Assembly: GCA_900596015.1 (NCBI GenBank)
Contig: UVIF01000024.1
Location: 186,001 to 250,000 of the forward strand
Source of the DNA: Pseudomonas viridiflava
Lineage (GTDB): Bacteria > Pseudomonadota > Gammaproteobacteria > Pseudomonadales > Pseudomonadaceae
Length of the DNA: 64,000 nucleotides
Direction: 5' to 3'
The translations under genes and the position numbers were made by a program. Shown here piece by piece: positions 1-8,241 of the stretch (its first letter is position 1; each line of letters starts with the position of its first letter). The notes below the pieces were generated by a model that had not been told where the DNA came from, ran no database searches, and worked only from the letters and a program-made list of their open reading frames with translations.

Positions 1-134
1 CCGTAGCCCAGGCGATCGGCCGCCTGCGCGATCTGTTGCAGGTAACCGTGGTCGACCGCCCGCGCACCTTCGGAAGTGCCCAGGTAATGGCCGTCGCCGT
101 GGGTGGGAAGAAACCAGAAAATATTGAGGCTCAT
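1..134 (-). CDS. ssuD: Alkanesulfonate monooxygenase, N-terminal part
   Basis: This is the first 44 codons of the FMNH2-dependent monooxygenase that cleaves alkanesulfonates to an aldehyde and sulfite. The gene runs off the left edge. The visible start MSLNIFWFLPTHGDGHYLGT and the following EGARAVDHGYLQQIAQAADR are the conserved N-terminus of the SsuD bacterial-luciferase-like family. It lies 76 bases downstream of ssuA in the same direction, in the order ssuE-ssuA-ssuD usual for Pseudomonas. A GGAG-type ribosome site (GGAGACAACTCC) sits just before the ATG. Nothing can be said about the rest of the protein. Confidence 0.93.
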   Translation of the reverse strand, partial: MSLNIFWFLPTHGDGHYLGTSEGARAVDHGYLQQIAQAADRLGY

Positions 135-210
135 GGAGTTGTCTCCTGACGTGGCTCGGAACCGATGCCTGGGCACCGGTGCAGTTGTGCAGTAGCGGGG
201 GCGCGGCGGT

Positions 211-1176
211 TCACGGTGCCTTGGCAACGTTGGCCGGCGGTGTCCAGATCACATCCTGGATACGCAGTGGCTTGGGAATCAGCTTGAGCTGGTGAAAGCT
301 GTCGGCGATCTTCTGCTGCGCGGCAACGGTTTGCGGATCGAGAAATTGCGCGCCGTAACCCTGGCGTTTCACCGAGGTCAAGGTGATGTCCGCCGGCAGG
401 CCGAGCAACGGTGCGACCTGGGCGGTCACTTCCTCGGGGTGCGCCTTGGACCACTCGCCCACGGCGCGCACCTCCTCGACCAGCGCGGTGATCACCTCGG
501 GGTGCTGCGTGGCATAGGGTTTGGTGGCCAGGTAGAACTGCAGATTGTCGACGATGCCCTGGCCGTCACGCAGGGTGCGCGCCTGCAGCTGCTTTTCGGC
601 AGCGGCCTGGTAGGGATCCCAGATCACCCACGCATCGACGCTGCCGCGCTCGAAGGCGGCGCGGGCATCGGACGGCGGCAAGTAGACGGTCTGGATGTCG
701 GAGTACTTCAGCCCCGCCTCTTCCAGCGCCCGCACCAGCAGGTAGTGCACGTTGGAACCCTTGTTCAGCGCGACCTTCTTGCCCTTGAGTTCAGCGACCG
801 AGCGGATCGTCGAGTCCTTGGGTACCAGGATCGCTTCGCTGGTCGGGGCGGGCGGCTCGTAGGCCACGTACAGCAGATCGGCCCCGGCAGCCTGGGCGAA
901 CACCGGCGGGGTTTCACCGGTCACGCCGAAATCGATCGAGCCGACGTTGAGCCCTTCGAGCAACTGCGGGCCGCCGGGAAACTCGGTCCATTTGACGTCC
1001 ACGCCCTGGGCCGCCAGGCGTTTCTCCAGCGTGCCCTTGGCCTTGAGCAGCACCAGCGTGCCGTATTTCTGGTAACCGATGCGCAGGGTTTCAGCCTGGG
1101 CCTGGGTGATGGCGCCGAACGACACAGCCGCAGCAAACAGTGCGACCACGCCACGACGCAAGAACAGGGTGCGCAT
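211..1176 (-). CDS. ssuA: Aliphatic sulfonate ABC transporter substrate-binding protein
   Basis: Periplasmic binding protein (321 residues) that delivers aliphatic sulfonates to the SsuBC importer. A Sec signal peptide covers about residues 1-28 (RR, then a hydrophobic run ending QAQA). The mature part starts ETLRIGYQKYG, the usual start of SsuA/TauA/NMT1-type proteins, and continues with GFDFG-like and AWVIWDPYQAAAE segments typical of sulfonate binders. The ATG at 1176 was chosen because the signal peptide begins there and AGGAGA lies just upstream; the reading frame is open further upstream, inside ssuE in another frame, but that stretch does not look like protein. It is expected to be induced under sulfate limitation together with ssuE and ssuD. 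Confidence 0.95.
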   Translation of the reverse strand: MRTLFLRRGVVALFAAAVSFGAITQAQAETLRIGYQKYGTLVLLKAKGTLEKRLAAQGVDVKWTEFPGGPQLLEGLNVGSIDFGVTGETPPVFAQAAGADLLYVAYEPPAPTSEAILVPKDSTIRSVAELKGKKVALNKGSNVHYLLVRALEEAGLKYSDIQTVYLPPSDARAAFERGSVDAWVIWDPYQAAAEKQLQARTLRDGQGIVDNLQFYLATKPYATQHPEVITALVEEVRAVGEWSKAHPEEVTAQVAPLLGLPADITLTSVKRQGYGAQFLDPQTVAAQQKIADSFHQLKLIPKPLRIQDVIWTPPANVAKAP

Positions 1177-1282
1177 GGCACTCTCCTTCTGCAGGGGGAA
1201 TTGGGTTGCACCTGCTTGCCCGTTGGCGGGCCAGTAAGGTGGGTACAGCGAAAAGTGTCGCGGCCGCGAGCAGCGTTTGGAA

Positions 1283-1876
1283 TCAGATGCTCCAGCGGGC
1301 ACTGCGCAGGCTTTGCATGAGCAAGGCCGGGTCATGGGTCTGTGGTTTGCGCAGCAGGAAGGCATGAAACTCCTGCAGCGCATTTTCCAGGCGCTGCTCG
1401 AGCGCCGGCGCCAACTGGGCTGCATGACTGCCTTCGCCATAGGCGATCTGGCTGTCGTCGGCGAAAATGCCCTGGAGCATTTCCTGAGCCTTGAGCGAGG
1501 CCAGCACCGGTTTTAGCGCGTAGTCCACCGCCAGCATGTGGGCGATGCTGCCACCGGTGGCAATGGGCAGCACCACCTTGTTGCTCAGGGCCCGCTCGGG
1601 GAGCAGGTCCAGTAGCGTCTTCAGCGCGCCGGAGAACGAGGCCTTGTACACCGGCGTGGCAACCACCAGGCCATCGGCCTTGCCGACCAGTTCGTTGAAA
1701 TGCTGTACGTGCGGGCTGTCGAAACGAGCGTGCAGCAAGTCTTCGGCCGGGAAGTCCCGTACCTGGAAGGTCACCACTTCGACGCCTTGCCGTTGCAGCC
1801 ACTGCTTGCTGCGTTCCAGCAGTACACCGGAGCGCGAGCGCAGGCTGGGGCTGCCGCCCAGGGATACGACCAGCAT
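1283..1876 (-). CDS. ssuE: NADPH-dependent FMN reductase of sulfonate metabolism
   Basis: Flavin reductase (197 residues) that supplies FMNH2 to SsuD. Flavodoxin-like NADPH-dependent FMN reductase family: the N-terminus MLVVSLGGSPSLRSRS forms the phosphate-binding loop, TPVYKASFSGALK at residues 74-86 is the family signature, and TGGS at 107-110 contacts the flavin. It is first in the ssu operon; 106 bases separate it from ssuA. The length agrees with known SsuE proteins. The upstream region is strikingly AT-rich compared with the surroundings, as expected for a CysB-type sulfur-starvation promoter. Confidence 0.95.
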   Translation of the reverse strand: MLVVSLGGSPSLRSRSGVLLERSKQWLQRQGVEVVTFQVRDFPAEDLLHARFDSPHVQHFNELVGKADGLVVATPVYKASFSGALKTLLDLLPERALSNKVVLPIATGGSIAHMLAVDYALKPVLASLKAQEMLQGIFADDSQIAYGEGSHAAQLAPALEQRLENALQEFHAFLLRKPQTHDPALLMQSLRSARWSI

Positions 1877-1939
1877 GGGGTAAATCCTTGAATAGCGAAA
1901 TCGGAGCGCTTCTGGAGAAGTCGCCGGAATGGAAGGAAC

Positions 1940-2030
1940 AGTAGCAGGCGTGATTTATATCTTTAAATCATATTTATTCATTTGGTTATTCGATAAAAAC
2001 ATATACCAATAATCCTCTGCCCTCACTGTG
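1940..2030 (-). promoter_or_regulatory. AT-rich promoter region of ssuEAD
   Basis: About 90 bases of strongly AT-rich DNA in an otherwise GC-rich window, directly upstream of ssuE. It contains an interrupted inverted repeat (TTGGTTAT ... ATATACCAA, about 1982-2010). Sulfate-starvation genes of Pseudomonas are usually activated by CysB through AT-rich upstream regions; assigning that role here is inference. No exact -35/-10 pair is claimed. Confidence 0.4.
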
Positions 2031-2058
2031 CGAACCGCACCCGCCTCCACTCGATCCC

Positions 2059-2146
2059 TGTAGCAGCGGCGCAAGCCGCGTCAGCGAGCCAGGCGGCGCG
2101 TTTGATACACCGCGACGTCCCGGACGCGGCTTGCGCCGCTGCTACA
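2059..2146. repeat. REP-like element with perfect 24-bp inverted arms
   Basis: Positions 2059-2082 are the exact reverse complement of 2123-2146 (arm begins TGTAGCAGCGGCGCAAGC), with a 40-base spacer. The core TGTAGCAGCGGCGCAAGCCGCG is a familiar type of Pseudomonas extragenic palindrome. It sits between the ssuE promoter region and the 3' end of lsfA. It could form a strong cruciform or hairpin and protect the 3' end of the lsfA transcript. Confidence 0.85.
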
Positions 2147-2172
2147 CGAGGGCGAGTTGTATGAGGTTCAGA

Positions 2173-2811
2173 TCAGCGGTTGGGCTGCGGGGTCAGGCGC
2201 AGGTACGGCTTCACGGCCTTGTAGCCCTTGGGGAAGCGCTGCTTGATTTCCTCTTCGTCCTTGAGCGAAGGCACGATCACCACATCATCGCCGTCCTGCC
2301 AGTTGGCCGGGGTGGCGACCTTGTGGCTATCGGTCAACTGCAGCGAATCGATCACCCGCAGGATCTCGTGGAAATTGCGCCCGGTACTGGCCGGGTACGT
2401 GATGGTCAGGCGCACCTTCTTGTTCGGGTCGATGACGAACAGCGAACGCACCGTAAGGGTGTCACTGGCGTTCGGGTGAATCAGATCGTAGAGCTGGGAC
2501 ACCTTGCGGTCGGCATCGGCCAGGATCGGAAAATTCACTGTCGTGCCCTGGGTCTCGTCGATGTCGCCGATCCAGCGCTGATGGGATTCCACCGGGTCCA
2601 CCGACAGCGCGATGGCCTTGACGTTGCGCCTGGCGAACTCATCGGCGAGCTTGGCGGTAAAACCCAGCTCGGTGGTGCACACCGGCGTGAAGTCGGCCGG
2701 GTGCGAGAACAGCACCCCCCATTGGTCGCCCAGCCATTGATGGAAGCTGATGGTGCCCTGGCTCGAGTCCTGCTGGAAATCGGGGGCGATGTCGCCGAGT
2801 CGAATGGTCAT
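2173..2811 (-). CDS. lsfA: 1-Cys peroxiredoxin LsfA
   Basis: Thiol peroxidase of the Prx6 (1-Cys) subgroup, 212 residues, reducing hydrogen peroxide and organic peroxides. The peroxidatic cysteine is Cys45 in PADFTPVCT (residues 38-46); no resolving-cysteine motif is seen toward the C-terminus. The downstream HPNASDTLTVRSLFVIDP and SLKDEEEIKQRFPKGYK segments are typical of Prx6. LsfA was first described in P. putida as a protein made in sulfate-poor medium, which matches its position between ssu and tau genes. ATG at 2811 was chosen as the conserved start MTIRLGDIAPDF, preceded by AGGAGC. Confidence 0.94.
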   Translation of the reverse strand: MTIRLGDIAPDFQQDSSQGTISFHQWLGDQWGVLFSHPADFTPVCTTELGFTAKLADEFARRNVKAIALSVDPVESHQRWIGDIDETQGTTVNFPILADADRKVSQLYDLIHPNASDTLTVRSLFVIDPNKKVRLTITYPASTGRNFHEILRVIDSLQLTDSHKVATPANWQDGDDVVIVPSLKDEEEIKQRFPKGYKAVKPYLRLTPQPNR

Positions 2812-2923
2812 GGTGATGCTCCTGGGCTGTTGTGCGCATGACTGTGCACTGAGCGGCCAGGAAACAAAAAGAATGGATCGTGCTGGGGCTAGGCGAAACG
2901 GGAATAACGGCAGGGCAGAAAAC

Positions 2924-2950
2924 AAAAAGCCCGCACAAGGCGGGCTTTTT
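2924..2950. terminator. Intrinsic terminator between oprD-type gene and lsfA
   Basis: Eleven-base-pair stem (2924-2934 with 2940-2950) around a 5-base loop, GC-rich in the middle and flanked by A-run and T-run, so it can work in both directions. It lies 14 bases after the porin stop codon and most likely ends the porin transcript. Confidence 0.9.
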
Positions 2951-2963
2951 CCAACGGCACGTA

Positions 2964-4304
2964 TTATTTGAAAGCGTACGTGTAGTTGAAGATCAGACGG
3001 GTCTGATCGGTGTTGGTGCCGACGTCGCTGCGGTAGGTACCGTTACGCAGGGTGGCGCCGAAGTTCTTCAGCAGACCGCTCTGGATCACGTAGTCGACGC
3101 GCATGTCGCGTTCCCACTCGGAGTTGTTCGAGTCGCCGGTACCGGCCGCGCGGATGTCGTCGCCATGCAGGTAGGCAACCGAGGCTTTCAGGCCAGGAAC
3201 GCCGATGCGGCTGAAGTCATAGGAGTACTGGGCGAACGTGGTGTTTTCGCCAGCGCGGGTGAACGAGTTGACCATGCTGTCGGTGAACAGATAGACGCTG
3301 GAACCGCCGTTGCCTTCGTTGCGGTTGTTGCCATCGACAACGCTGCCGTTGTTGATGAACGGCATGCCGCCGTCATCGCCCACTTGCTGGTAACCGGCAA
3401 GGAATGCGTGACCGGCGATGCTGTAGGTGAAGATGGCACTCCAGGTCTTGTTGTCGACTTCGCCTGGGTTCTTGGCGTAGCCGCTGTTGTTGTTGAAGCG
3501 GTAGCCCACGTCGCCGTTCTTGCCGTCGGAGCTGCTGTCGAAGTAGCGCAGGTCGGTCTTGAACGACTGGTCTTCACCCAGTGGCAGTACGTGCACGGCG
3601 CCGAGGAAGGTCTGCTTGTAATAGTCTTCCAGCTGCGCGTGGTAGACCTGCAGGGTCAGGTCCTTGGTGGCTTTCCAGTCGACACCGGCGAACTGGAAGT
3701 TGTTCGAGTCCTGAGTACCGCCGTTCAGGCCCAGGCCCGAGTAGTTGCTGGTCGCACGGCCCGCAGACTTGTTCAGTCGGCCGACGGTGAAGGTGAAGTT
3801 GTCCAGATCCTTGGAGGTCAGGATACCGCCCTGGTAAACGGCAGGCAGCAAGCGACCATCGTTGGACACCAGAATCGGCAGGTTGGGCTGCAGCGCGCTA
3901 CCCACCTTGAGTTCGGTCTTGGCGAACTTGACCTTGCCGTTGGCGCCTACACGCGACCACGACTTCTCGGCCGAACCGTCGGTGTCGCTTGGGAAGAAGC
4001 TGTTGTTGTTCGGGTGGTGACCACGGCCACCGTCCAGATGGATACCGGTCATGCCCTGCACGTCCAGACCGAAGCCGACGGTGCCGGGGGTGTAGCCAGA
4101 GATGAAGTTGAAGAGGAAGCCTTGAGCCGATTCTTCCTGGTCGTTCGCCGTGCCTTCACGGGTATCGTTGCGGAAATACATGGTCCGCGAGCTCAGCGTT
4201 GCTTTGCTGGCTTCAAGGAAACCCGAGGGTGCCGGATCGGCGGCGTAGACACTGGTGGAGATGCTGGCGAGCGCGATGGCTGCGGCGAGCGACTGCTTGT
4301 ACAT
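2964..4304 (-). CDS. OprD-family outer-membrane porin
   Basis: Outer-membrane 18-strand beta-barrel porin of the OprD/OpdX family (446 residues). A signal peptide ends near residue 21 (SISTSVYA|ADPAPSGFLE). The conserved OprD start follows (SKATLSSRTMYFRNDTREG) with GFLFNFISGYTPGTVGFG and a C-terminal aromatic strand (LIFNYTYAFK). Between lsfA and the divergent tauABCD operon, it may admit sulfonates or sulfate esters; that substrate is inferred from context only. It is terminated by the hairpin just downstream. The start has an AGGAGC site (minus-strand reading of GCTCCT). Confidence 0.9.
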   Translation of the reverse strand: MYKQSLAAAIALASISTSVYAADPAPSGFLEASKATLSSRTMYFRNDTREGTANDQEESAQGFLFNFISGYTPGTVGFGLDVQGMTGIHLDGGRGHHPNNNSFFPSDTDGSAEKSWSRVGANGKVKFAKTELKVGSALQPNLPILVSNDGRLLPAVYQGGILTSKDLDNFTFTVGRLNKSAGRATSNYSGLGLNGGTQDSNNFQFAGVDWKATKDLTLQVYHAQLEDYYKQTFLGAVHVLPLGEDQSFKTDLRYFDSSSDGKNGDVGYRFNNNSGYAKNPGEVDNKTWSAIFTYSIAGHAFLAGYQQVGDDGGMPFINNGSVVDGNNRNEGNGGSSVYLFTDSMVNSFTRAGENTTFAQYSYDFSRIGVPGLKASVAYLHGDDIRAAGTGDSNNSEWERDMRVDYVIQSGLLKNFGATLRNGTYRSDVGTNTDQTRLIFNYTYAFK

Positions 4305-4585
4305 GTGATGCTCCTCTGGTTTCTAATTTTTGTGGTGTCTTTGGTCGGGGGTCTGGCGCCCCTTGTCCGCCGATGCGCGATTAGCGCCAAAGCGTGACCG
4401 GTTAGTCAATGTTTACAAGCCGATTCGAGACCTTGGTCTAAGCCAAACTCTGGGTGCCGAGGTTAACGAAATTTTCACAAAACCAAAAAGAATTGTTTCA
4501 AGTTTTTTTAGAATTTAAACGCATAACAACCTAGACCATCCAAACAAAAAAGTTCAATCCAGTTGCAAAACATAAGCTAATTCCC

Positions 4586-4607
4586 AAACGGTATTTCAAA
4601 GCCGTTT
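4586..4607. promoter_or_regulatory. Operator-like inverted repeat upstream of tauA
   Basis: AAACGG (4586-4591) and CCGTTT (4602-4607) are exact inverse copies separated by 10 bases, a geometry (22 bases overall) suiting a dimeric regulator binding one face of the helix. It lies 124 bases upstream of tauA, in the AT-rich part of the intergenic region. The regulator is unknown; a LysR-type protein such as CysB is possible. Confidence 0.4.
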
Positions 4608-4621
4608 CTTATATCGTTTAG

Positions 4622-4650
4622 ATTCGCCCTCATTCGCCCTCATTCGCCCT
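4622..4650 (+). repeat. Three tandem copies of a 10-bp unit (ATTCGCCCTC)
   Basis: ATTCGCCCTC is repeated at 4622, 4632 and 4642, the last copy lacking only its final C. The spacing of almost one helical turn places all copies on the same face of the DNA. It lies 80 bases upstream of the tauA start. It may be regulatory or a recent slippage product. Confidence 0.8.
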
Positions 4651-4730
4651 TCCGACACCAGACGTTTCGTGCGTCGACAGCCCGGTTTCGAAGAGCCTCA
4701 GCCACCCGACCCTCGCAAAAGGCAGCCACC

Positions 4731-5711
4731 ATGGCCAAGCAGCATTTCGCACGAAAACTGGTCAGCACCCTGGCCCTGGCCAGCTTGGCCATGGGCATCC
4801 AGGCCGCCACGCTGACCGTCGGCTACCAGACCGGCATCGACCCCAGCAAGGTCGCCCAGGCCGATGGCACCTATGAAAAGGCCATTGGCGAGAAGATCGA
4901 CTGGCGGCGCTTCAACAGTGGCCCGGAAGTGGTCACGGCGATCGCCTCGGGCGATGTACAGATCGGCAACCTGGGGTCGAGTCCGCTGGCTGCCGCCACT
5001 TCACGCAAGTTGCCCATCGTCGCCTTCATCGTTTCGGCGCAGATCAATTCCGCCGAAGCCCTGGTGGTGCGCAATGGCAGCGGCATCGACAACCCGCAGC
5101 AGTTGGTCGGCAAGACCATTGCCACGCCGTTCGTGTCCACTTCCCACTACAGCCTGCTCGGCGCGTTGAAGCATTGGGGTCTGGAAGGCAAGGTCAAGGT
5201 GGTCAACCTGCAGCCGGCCGAAATTGCCGCCGCCTGGAAGCGTGGCGACATCGACGGCGCCTTCGTCTGGTCGCCGGCCCTGGGCGAGATCCGCAAGAGC
5301 GGCAAGACCCTCACCGATGCCGCACAGGTCGGCCAGTGGGGCGCACCGACTTTCGAGGTCTGGGTTGCGCGCAAGGATTACGCCGAGAAGCACCCCGAGG
5401 TGATCGCCCGGTTCGCCAAGGTCACGCTGGATTCGTTCGCCGACTATGCGAAGAACCAGGCGCAGTGGACCGCTGATTCGGAGCCGGTACGCAAGATCGC
5501 CAAATTGACGGGAGCCAACGCCGCCGACGTCCCCGACCTGCTCGCCGGCTCCACCTACCCCGATGCCCAGGCCCAGGCCTCCGCCGCGCTACTGGGTGGC
5601 GGCACCGCGCAGGCGGTGGCCAAGACGGCCGAGTTCCTCAAGGAGCAAGGCAAGCTGGAAGCGCTCCTGCCTGACTACACGCCTTACGTCAGCGCCCGGT
5701 TCGTTCAGTGA
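4731..5711 (+). CDS. tauA: Taurine ABC transporter substrate-binding protein
   Basis: Periplasmic taurine-binding protein, 326 residues, delivering taurine to TauBC. A signal peptide covers about residues 1-25 (ends MGIQA). The mature part starts ATLTVGYQTGIDPSKVAQAD, which is characteristic of TauA, followed by IGNLGSSPLAAA and GAFVWSPALGEI in the two lobes. It is the first gene of a tight tauABCD operon and lies 28 bases before tauB. The ATG at 4731 is followed directly by the signal peptide; the upstream AAGGCAG is a modest ribosome site. Confidence 0.96.
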   Translation: MAKQHFARKLVSTLALASLAMGIQAATLTVGYQTGIDPSKVAQADGTYEKAIGEKIDWRRFNSGPEVVTAIASGDVQIGNLGSSPLAAATSRKLPIVAFIVSAQINSAEALVVRNGSGIDNPQQLVGKTIATPFVSTSHYSLLGALKHWGLEGKVKVVNLQPAEIAAAWKRGDIDGAFVWSPALGEIRKSGKTLTDAAQVGQWGAPTFEVWVARKDYAEKHPEVIARFAKVTLDSFADYAKNQAQWTADSEPVRKIAKLTGANAADVPDLLAGSTYPDAQAQASAALLGGGTAQAVAKTAEFLKEQGKLEALLPDYTPYVSARFVQ

Positions 5712-5739
5712 TCCTGCGCACGCCAACCGGAGTTCGACC

Positions 5740-6546
5740 GTGGCCCAATTGATTCTCGACCGTATCGGCGCCCACTACCCGGGCGCCGCGCAGCCGGTGC
5801 TGCAGGACATCTCCCTGAGCCTGGGGCCACAGCAGCTGTGCGTCGCGCTGGGCCCATCGGGCAGCGGCAAGACTTCGCTGCTCAACCTGATCGCCGGTTT
5901 CGTGCCTCCCAGCAGTGGCCGTATCACGCTGGACGGCGTCGCGGTGAAAGGCCCGGGGGCCGACCGTGGTGTAGTCTTTCAGGATGACGCCCTGCTGCCC
6001 TGGCAGGACGTATTGGCCAATGTCGCCTTCGGCCTGCAACTGGCGGGCATTGGCCGCGCACAGCGTGAAGCGCGCGCGCGTGAAATGCTCGCGCTGGTCG
6101 ACCTGGCAGGTTTCGCCGAGCGGCAGGTATGGCAACTCTCCGGTGGCCAGCGTCAACGCGTGGGCCTGGCTCGAGCGCTGGCGGCCGACCCGCAGGTGCT
6201 GTTGATGGACGAGCCGTTCGGCGCGCTGGATGCGTTCACCCGTGAACAGATGCAGGAGCTGCTGTTGCAGGTCTGGCAACGTACCGCCAAGCCGGTGTTC
6301 CTGATTACCCACGACATCGAAGAAGCGGTGTTTCTGGCCACCGACCTGATTCTGCTGGCGCCCAACCCCGGCCACGTCGAGGAGCGCCTGAGCCTGGACT
6401 TCGGCCAGCGCTATGCCGCTGGCGAAAGCGCCCGGGCGATCAAGTCCGACCGCCTGTTCATCGAGACCCGCGAGCACGTCCTCGCCCAGGTTTTTGCACA
6501 GCGAGTTGTCACCCAGGGCGCCACTGCGCGCAAGGAACCGGCATGA
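5740..6546 (+). CDS. tauB: Taurine ABC transporter ATP-binding protein
   Basis: ATPase subunit of the taurine importer, 268 residues. Walker A GPSGSGKT at residues 38-45, Q-loop VFQDDALLPW from about 79, signature LSGGQ at 133-137, Walker B VLLMDEP at 153-159 and the switch histidine in FLITHD follow in order. The start is a GTG at 5740 (VAQLILDRIG), preceded by CCGGAG; an in-frame open stretch upstream overlaps tauA and is not part of the protein. Its stop overlaps the tauC start by 4 bases (ATGA), indicating translational coupling. Confidence 0.95.
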   Translation: MAQLILDRIGAHYPGAAQPVLQDISLSLGPQQLCVALGPSGSGKTSLLNLIAGFVPPSSGRITLDGVAVKGPGADRGVVFQDDALLPWQDVLANVAFGLQLAGIGRAQREARAREMLALVDLAGFAERQVWQLSGGQRQRVGLARALAADPQVLLMDEPFGALDAFTREQMQELLLQVWQRTAKPVFLITHDIEEAVFLATDLILLAPNPGHVEERLSLDFGQRYAAGESARAIKSDRLFIETREHVLAQVFAQRVVTQGATARKEPA

Positions 6547-7373
6547 GCCACTACCCGACCCAAGCCTTCGACAGCACTCGCGCACCTGCCACACGTCGGC
6601 CCTGGCGCCTGAGTACGCGTGCCATAAGCACGCTGACCCTGGCAGGCGTGCTGGCACTGTGGTGGGCCGTGACCGCCACCCAATTGATAGAACCCTTGTT
6701 CCTGCCCTCACCCGGCGCGGTGCTGGACAAAGCCTGGCTGCTGGCAACCCAGGGCTATATGGACGCCACCTTGTGGCAGCACCTGGGTGCCAGCCTGAAA
6801 CGCATCGGCCTGGCCCTGGCCTTCGCCGTGCTGTTCGCCATTCCAGTGGGCATCGCCATCGGCCACAACCGCATAGCGCAAGGCATTCTCGACCCGCTGA
6901 TCGAGTTCTACCGACCCATTCCACCGCTGGCCTACCTGCCGCTCATCGTGATCTGGTGCGGCATCGGCGAGACCTCCAAGGTATTGCTGATCTACCTGGC
7001 CATCTTCGCCCCGATTGCTATCGCCACGGCCACCGGGGTGCGCAACGTCGATCCCGCCCGTTTGCGTGCCGCGCAGTCGCTGGGCGCCACACGGGCGCAA
7101 CTGATCCGCCACGTGATCGTACCCAGTGCGCTGCCGGACATCCTCACTGGCATCCGCATCGGCCTGGGCGTCGGCTGGTCGACCCTGGTCGCTGCCGAGT
7201 TGATCGCCGCGACCAGCGGCCTGGGCTTCATGGTGCAGTCGGCCGCGCAATTCCTGGTCACCGATGTGGTGGTTCTGGGCATCCTGGTGATCGCATTGAT
7301 CGCCTTCGCTCTGGAAATGGGCTTGCGCGCCCTGCAGCGGCGGCTGGTGCCCTGGCACGGCCAAAGCCACTGA
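6543..7373 (+). CDS. tauC: Taurine ABC transporter permease
   Basis: Inner-membrane permease of the taurine importer (276 residues). About six hydrophobic segments are visible, the first near residues 33-50. The cytoplasmic coupling loop (EAA-type) reads AAQSLGATRAQLIRHVIVPS. It belongs to the SsuC/TauC group of BPD permeases. It overlaps tauB by 4 bases and is followed after 31 bases by tauD. Confidence 0.94.
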   Translation: MSHYPTQAFDSTRAPATRRPWRLSTRAISTLTLAGVLALWWAVTATQLIEPLFLPSPGAVLDKAWLLATQGYMDATLWQHLGASLKRIGLALAFAVLFAIPVGIAIGHNRIAQGILDPLIEFYRPIPPLAYLPLIVIWCGIGETSKVLLIYLAIFAPIAIATATGVRNVDPARLRAAQSLGATRAQLIRHVIVPSALPDILTGIRIGLGVGWSTLVAAELIAATSGLGFMVQSAAQFLVTDVVVLGILVIALIAFALEMGLRALQRRLVPWHGQSH

Positions 7374-7404
7374 ACCACCCACTTCGCCAACAGAGCTGAC
7401 CAAC

Positions 7405-8238
7405 ATGACTCTGCACATCACCCCCTTGAGCCCGACTATCGGTGCGGTCATCGAAGGCGTCGATCTCAGTCGGGAACTGACCCCGGCACTGCAACGCGAG
7501 ATCGACGCCGCGCTACTCGCCCATCTGGTGCTGTTCTGGCGCGACCAGCCGCTGACCCCTTTTCAGCAGGCACGCCTGGCGCAGCAGTTCGGTGACCTGC
7601 ACGTTCATCCGATCTATCCCAGTGTGCCGGGGCAACCCGACGTGCTGGTGCTAGACACCGCCGTGACCGACGTACGCGACAACGCCATCTGGCACACCGA
7701 CGTGACCTTTCTGGCAGAGCCTGCCATGGGCGCCATACTGACGGCCCAGCAGGTACCGCCCTTTGGCGGGGACACTTGCTGGGCCAGCGCCATCGCGGCG
7801 TTCGAGGCGCTGTCCAGGCCGTTGCAGACCCTGCTCGAAGGTTTGACCGCCACGCACGATTTTGCCAAGTCATTTCCGCTGGAGCGCTTTGGCAGCGATG
7901 CTCAGGCACTGACGCGCTGGGAGCAGACCCGCCGGCAACATCCTGCGCTGTCACACCCGGTGGTGCGGACCCATCCGGTCAGCGGGCGCAAGGCGTTATT
8001 CGTCAGCGATGGTTTCACCACTCACATCAACGAGCTTTCGTCAGCTGAAAGTCGGGCGCTGCTCGACCTGCTGTTCGCCCACGGCACTCGTCCGGAGTTC
8101 TGCGTGCGTTGGCAATGGCGTCAAGGGGATGTGGCCTTCTGGGACAACCGCGTGACCCAGCATTACGCGATCGACGACTACCGGCCGCAGCGCCGTGTGA
8201 TGCATCGCGCGACGATAGTGGGGGATCGACCGTTCTGA
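7405..8238 (+). CDS. tauD: Taurine dioxygenase
   Basis: Fe(II)/2-oxoglutarate-dependent dioxygenase (277 residues) that hydroxylates taurine, which then breaks down to sulfite and aminoacetaldehyde. The iron ligands are His97 and Asp99 (IWHTDVTF) and His253 (RVTQHYAIDDY); the 2-oxoglutarate-binding arginine is Arg268 in RVMHRATI. The length matches the family. It is the last gene of the operon; a strong hairpin follows the stop and faces the convergent gcvH. Confidence 0.95.
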   Translation: MTLHITPLSPTIGAVIEGVDLSRELTPALQREIDAALLAHLVLFWRDQPLTPFQQARLAQQFGDLHVHPIYPSVPGQPDVLVLDTAVTDVRDNAIWHTDVTFLAEPAMGAILTAQQVPPFGGDTCWASAIAAFEALSRPLQTLLEGLTATHDFAKSFPLERFGSDAQALTRWEQTRRQHPALSHPVVRTHPVSGRKALFVSDGFTTHINELSSAESRALLDLLFAHGTRPEFCVRWQWRQGDVAFWDNRVTQHYAIDDYRPQRRVMHRATIVGDRPF

Positions 8239-8241
8239 ACG

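Larger units (their letters stand above)
4305..4730. promoter_or_regulatory. Divergent regulatory region between porin and tauA
   Basis: A 426-base stretch without a gene. It is AT-rich from about 4450 to 4625, unlike the coding DNA around it. It must hold the promoters for the porin (minus) and tauA (plus). It contains an AAACGG-N10-CCGTTT inverted repeat (4586-4607) and three tandem copies of a 10-base unit (4622-4650), listed separately. CysB control is expected from the function of the tau genes but no CysB site was assigned. Confidence 0.6.

Noticed and set aside
1177..1440. Extended start of ssuA inside ssuE
   Set aside because: The signal peptide of SsuA begins at 1176; the upstream in-frame codons are the ssuE gene in a different phase.
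2880..4397. Open frame of 505 codons on the plus strand, antisense to the porin gene
   Set aside because: Codon-phase shadow of the OprD-type gene; it also runs through the terminator.
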